A stretch of DNA of 23,384 bases from an uncultured Bacteroides sp. (GTDB lineage Bacteria; Bacteroidota; Bacteroidia; Bacteroidales; Bacteroidaceae): NCBI GenBank assembly GCA_934716785.1, contig CAKUYM010000030.1, positions 1-23,384 of the forward strand, read 5' to 3'. The notes under the pieces were generated by a model. That model did not search any database, had not been told where the DNA came from, and saw only the letters and a program-made list of their open reading frames with translations. The stretch's first letter is position 1. The number at the start of each line of letters is the position of its first letter. The position numbers and the translations under genes are program-made. Shown here piece after piece: positions 21,029 to 23,384 of the stretch.

Positions 21029-23384
21029 ATGAAAACACGAATATCAATACTAATTATTCTACTCACCGTTTTTACTGATTCTTTTGCACAGGACATTCCG
21101 CCACCTCAGACAGCAATTTATACAGAAAGGTCAGGGGCAAACCTTTATATCGGTGAGTCTTCGCATGTCGGTAAAATAGAAGATAATTTTGAAGTCAACC
21201 AGAATGGCCTTCTAAATTATGAGATACCTATTAGCGTGCCTCCCGGTACAGGGGGAATGACTCCACTGATGTCATTAAACTATACCAGTACTCAGGGTGA
21301 CGGTCTGCTTGGAAGTGGATTTGAACTTGGAGGCCTTTCTGTCATCAACCGTGCTCCTGCAAACCTTCATGTTGATGGTCGGGCAGGTTATGTTAATTTC
21401 ACTAGTGGTGATAATTTCATGCTGGATGGCCAAAGACTTATCATGATAAGCCGTACAAGTAACTCTCAATGGGAATACCGTACGGAAAATAATTCCTTTT
21501 CTCAGATCATGGCTTCGGGTGGCGTCGAGGGAAGTCCCGCTACATTTACAGTAAGGACCAAGAGTGGGCTAATCTATGAATATTCTTCAAATACCGCTCC
21601 ATTAACTCGTGCAGTTACTAATGCTGGTGATGTGTCCGTATTTTGGCTTTTAACAAAGGTCTCCGATACGAAATCGAACTTTTACACGATTTCATATGGT
21701 AAAGACAACACGAACGGTGAGTACTGGCCAATACGTATAGACTACACTGGCAATACGACAAAAGAAATGGTGCCTTATAACTCTATCCGTTTCGCATATA
21801 CCACTAACTATACTCCTCATGACGCTTTTGTTTATGGTGTAAAAGTCCGCAGAAGTAAAATAATCACCGGAATAAATATCTATTCAGGGTCTACCCGCAT
21901 TAAATACTATCAGATGGCTTATCAGACAGTGAACAATAACAGACAACTGACGCAGGTAACTGAGTATGCTTCTGATGGTACAAAGAAGAACCCAACAAAG
22001 TTCTCATGGTATAACTCTAACAGTTATGTGACCACCAATGTTCGTTATGACACTACTTCCCAAATAACAAAAGCTAATGTACATGTGGGCGATTTCAATG
22101 GTGATGGCAAATCTGATTTCTTAATCACACCCAAATCCGGTGCAAACTGGAGTGGCTGGCGACTGTTTCTTTCCAACGGTAATTCCTTCAGCTATCATTC
22201 CAGCGGTAGTTTTTCTTTGGGTGGTGAAGTCATGGAGGTTGTTGTAGGCGACTTCAATGGTGATGGCTACTCTGACTTTGTATTGAAACGTAAATACAAC
22301 AACAAGTATTACAACTCTGACCTTTACCTTGCCCAAGTAAATGGGAGCAGTGCTACTTTCACTTTCTCTAAATGTTTTCTTTCCGATACGCGGGATTATA
22401 GTATCAAGGTTGGCGAGTTTACAGGTGATGGTGCCGCCGATATCTTTATAGGCTTCTATAATTCGCGGGAATGCAAGATGATTCGTTCCGAAGGCTACGG
22501 CCCGATTACTCCTCTTAGCTATACCGCTACCTGTTATGGCACAATCAACTGGGACCGTGTTGAGATGGTTGATTTTGACGGTAATGGTCTTACCGATATT
22601 ATGAACCTTCATGCTGACGGTTATAAGATACTTGTTTGCAACGGGGCAGGTACCGGTGAAGAACGAGTAAGTGGTGCTTGGCCTAATAAAGATCACCATT
22701 TATATTTTGGAGATTTTAATGGTGATGGCAAAACTGACATGTTGCTAACAGGTTGGAACAAGGATCCTAATTCCGGTGGATGGTCTTCCTGGGCTATGAA
22801 TTTCTCCAAGGGTGACGGCACTTTCGAGCGTTACGACTTTACGCGTCTTTTCAATTCTAAGGATAAGATTCTTTATATTGCCGATATTACAGGTGACGGA
22901 AAGGATGATTTCTATGCCGTTGACAAGTCTGCCGGTAGTGGTATGTCCAAACCTTATGCCTACATTAACAGTGGAACCGGAAAATCTTTCTCGCAGGTTA
23001 GTGCAGCCAATACTTATGGCCTTGATAAATGGAATTACTATTTGGGTGACTATAATGGTGACGGTAAAACCGACTTCTTGTGCACGGCCAACTTCTCTAA
23101 TGTTGTTTGGACAGGTTACCAACTTTTCCTTGTTCCGGAGGCAACACATAACCTGCTTGCCAGTGTGACTGACGGCCTGGGAGCAATGCTTGAAGTCACC
23201 TATAAGCTGATGAGTAATAGTGGCATTTATACTCGAGGTACTACTTCATATAGCTATCCCATATCTTCATTTACTGGTAACTGGTATTTAGTTGATAAGG
23301 TTCTCACTCCGAACGGCGTTGGTGGTAAGAATACAGTCTCTCACAAATATAAGAATGCCCTAATGCATATGAGAGGACGTGGGT
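21029..23384 (+). CDS. SpvB/TcB-like RHS toxin-family protein with signal peptide (partial, runs off right edge)
   Basis: The frame is open from the ATG at 21029 to the window end, 785 codons without a stop. Sec signal peptide MKTRISILIILLTVF-TDSFAQ, cleavage near residue 21. Residues about 50-110 carry the SpvB N-terminal signature NYEIPISVPPGTGGM, LMSLNYTS and GDGLLGSGFELGGLS. From about 354 to 690 there are seven VCBS/FG-GAP repeats with the calcium-loop pattern D-x-N-G-D-G-x-x-D. From about 711, ASVTDGLGAMLEVTYK matches the middle/N-terminal domain of TcdB-type insecticidal toxin. In Tc toxins this arrangement is the TcB subunit, which with an RHS shell encloses a toxic C-terminal domain. 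RHS repeats and a variable C-terminus are expected beyond the window but are not seen. Unlike canonical TcB it has a Sec signal. No TcA gene is in the window. Function as a toxin is inferred, not shown. Confidence 0.88.
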   Translation, partial: MKTRISILIILLTVFTDSFAQDIPPPQTAIYTERSGANLYIGESSHVGKIEDNFEVNQNGLLNYEIPISVPPGTGGMTPLMSLNYTSTQGDGLLGSGFELGGLSVINRAPANLHVDGRAGYVNFTSGDNFMLDGQRLIMISRTSNSQWEYRTENNSFSQIMASGGVEGSPATFTVRTKSGLIYEYSSNTAPLTRAVTNAGDVSVFWLLTKVSDTKSNFYTISYGKDNTNGEYWPIRIDYTGNTTKEMVPYNSIRFAYTTNYTPHDAFVYGVKVRRSKIITGINIYSGSTRIKYYQMAYQTVNNNRQLTQVTEYASDGTKKNPTKFSWYNSNSYVTTNVRYDTTSQITKANVHVGDFNGDGKSDFLITPKSGANWSGWRLFLSNGNSFSYHSSGSFSLGGEVMEVVVGDFNGDGYSDFVLKRKYNNKYYNSDLYLAQVNGSSATFTFSKCFLSDTRDYSIKVGEFTGDGAADIFIGFYNSRECKMIRSEGYGPITPLSYTATCYGTINWDRVEMVDFDGNGLTDIMNLHADGYKILVCNGAGTGEERVSGAWPNKDHHLYFGDFNGDGKTDMLLTGWNKDPNSGGWSSWAMNFSKGDGTFERYDFTRLFNSKDKILYIADITGDGKDDFYAVDKSAGSGMSKPYAYINSGTGKSFSQVSAANTYGLDKWNYYLGDYNGDGKTDFLCTANFSNVVWTGYQLFLVPEATHNLLASVTDGLGAMLEVTYKLMSNSGIYTRGTTSYSYPISSFTGNWYLVDKVLTPNGVGGKNTVSHKYKNALMHMRGRG
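22088..23083 (+). repeat. Seven VCBS/FG-GAP repeats in the SpvB/TcB-like gene
   Basis: Repeat cores begin at residues 354, 407, 462, 514, 561, 618 and 673 (GDFNGDGKSD, GDFNGDGYSD, GEFTGDGAAD, VDFDGNGLTD, GDFNGDGKTD, ADITGDGKDD, GDYNGDGKTD), spaced 47-57 residues. Each has a D-x-[NTD]-G-[DN]-G-x-x-D loop like the calcium loops of integrin-type beta-propeller blades. Seven such blades would form a complete propeller. The minus-strand open frames over this stretch are a by-product of this composition. Confidence 0.85.

Noticed and set aside
22121..23149. Two long minus-strand open frames (192 and 134 codons) opposite the SpvB/TcB-like gene
   Set aside because: They lie opposite the VCBS repeats of a well supported plus-strand gene and show no domain of their own; the periodic composition explains them.

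Overview
The window looks like chromosomal DNA of a Bacteroides-type gut bacterium. The evidence is a SusC/SusD pair with an adjacent hybrid two-component regulator (HTCS), lipoproteins with acidic residues after the lipid-anchored Cys, promoters of the TAnnTTTG (-7) type instead of E. coli -10 boxes, and weak Shine-Dalgarno sequences. No tRNA, rRNA, CRISPR array or transposase gene was seen.

Layout. (1) Positions 1-3246, minus strand: part of a cobalamin (corrin ring) biosynthesis operon, transcribed leftwards as cobJ-cobH fusion, cbiE-cbiT fusion, then cbiA, which is cut by the window edge. (2) 3461-5240, minus: a two-gene operon of a LacA/Maa-type sugar O-acetyltransferase and an MFS exporter-like protein. 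(3) 5505-19471, minus: a compact polysaccharide utilisation locus for beta-1,4-galactan. Its HTCS sensor/regulator is followed, after a promoter region, by SusC, SusD, a SusE-position surface glycan-binding lipoprotein, a GH53 endo-galactanase lipoprotein and a GH2 beta-galactosidase. From memory, this content and order match the galactan locus of B. thetaiotaomicron (BT4667-BT4673). (4) 19472-20612: an AT-rich divergent intergenic region of about 1.1 kb with promoters, palindromes and a repeated element. (5) 20613-23384, plus strand: a small secreted protein with one RHS-type YD repeat, followed by a large SpvB/TcB-like protein. The latter has a Sec signal peptide and seven VCBS/FG-GAP repeats and runs off the right edge. 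This is probably the N-terminal part of an RHS/Tc-toxin-type protein.

How the genes work together. In the galactan locus, the SusE-like and SusD lipoproteins capture galactan at the cell surface and GH53 cuts it there. SusC/SusD import the oligosaccharides, GH2 trims galactose from them in the periplasm, and the HTCS senses a breakdown product and switches on the susC promoter. The cobalamin genes form an independent pathway.

The most unusual items are the exported SpvB/TcB-like protein with its small YD-repeat partner, and an imperfect direct repeat (about 80% identical, both copies in the same orientation). Its copies lie upstream of the cob operon and upstream of the HTCS, so they bracket the roughly 16 kb that carries the transporter operon and the galactan locus. 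The right copy has about 96 bp that the left lacks, including a good promoter and a palindrome.
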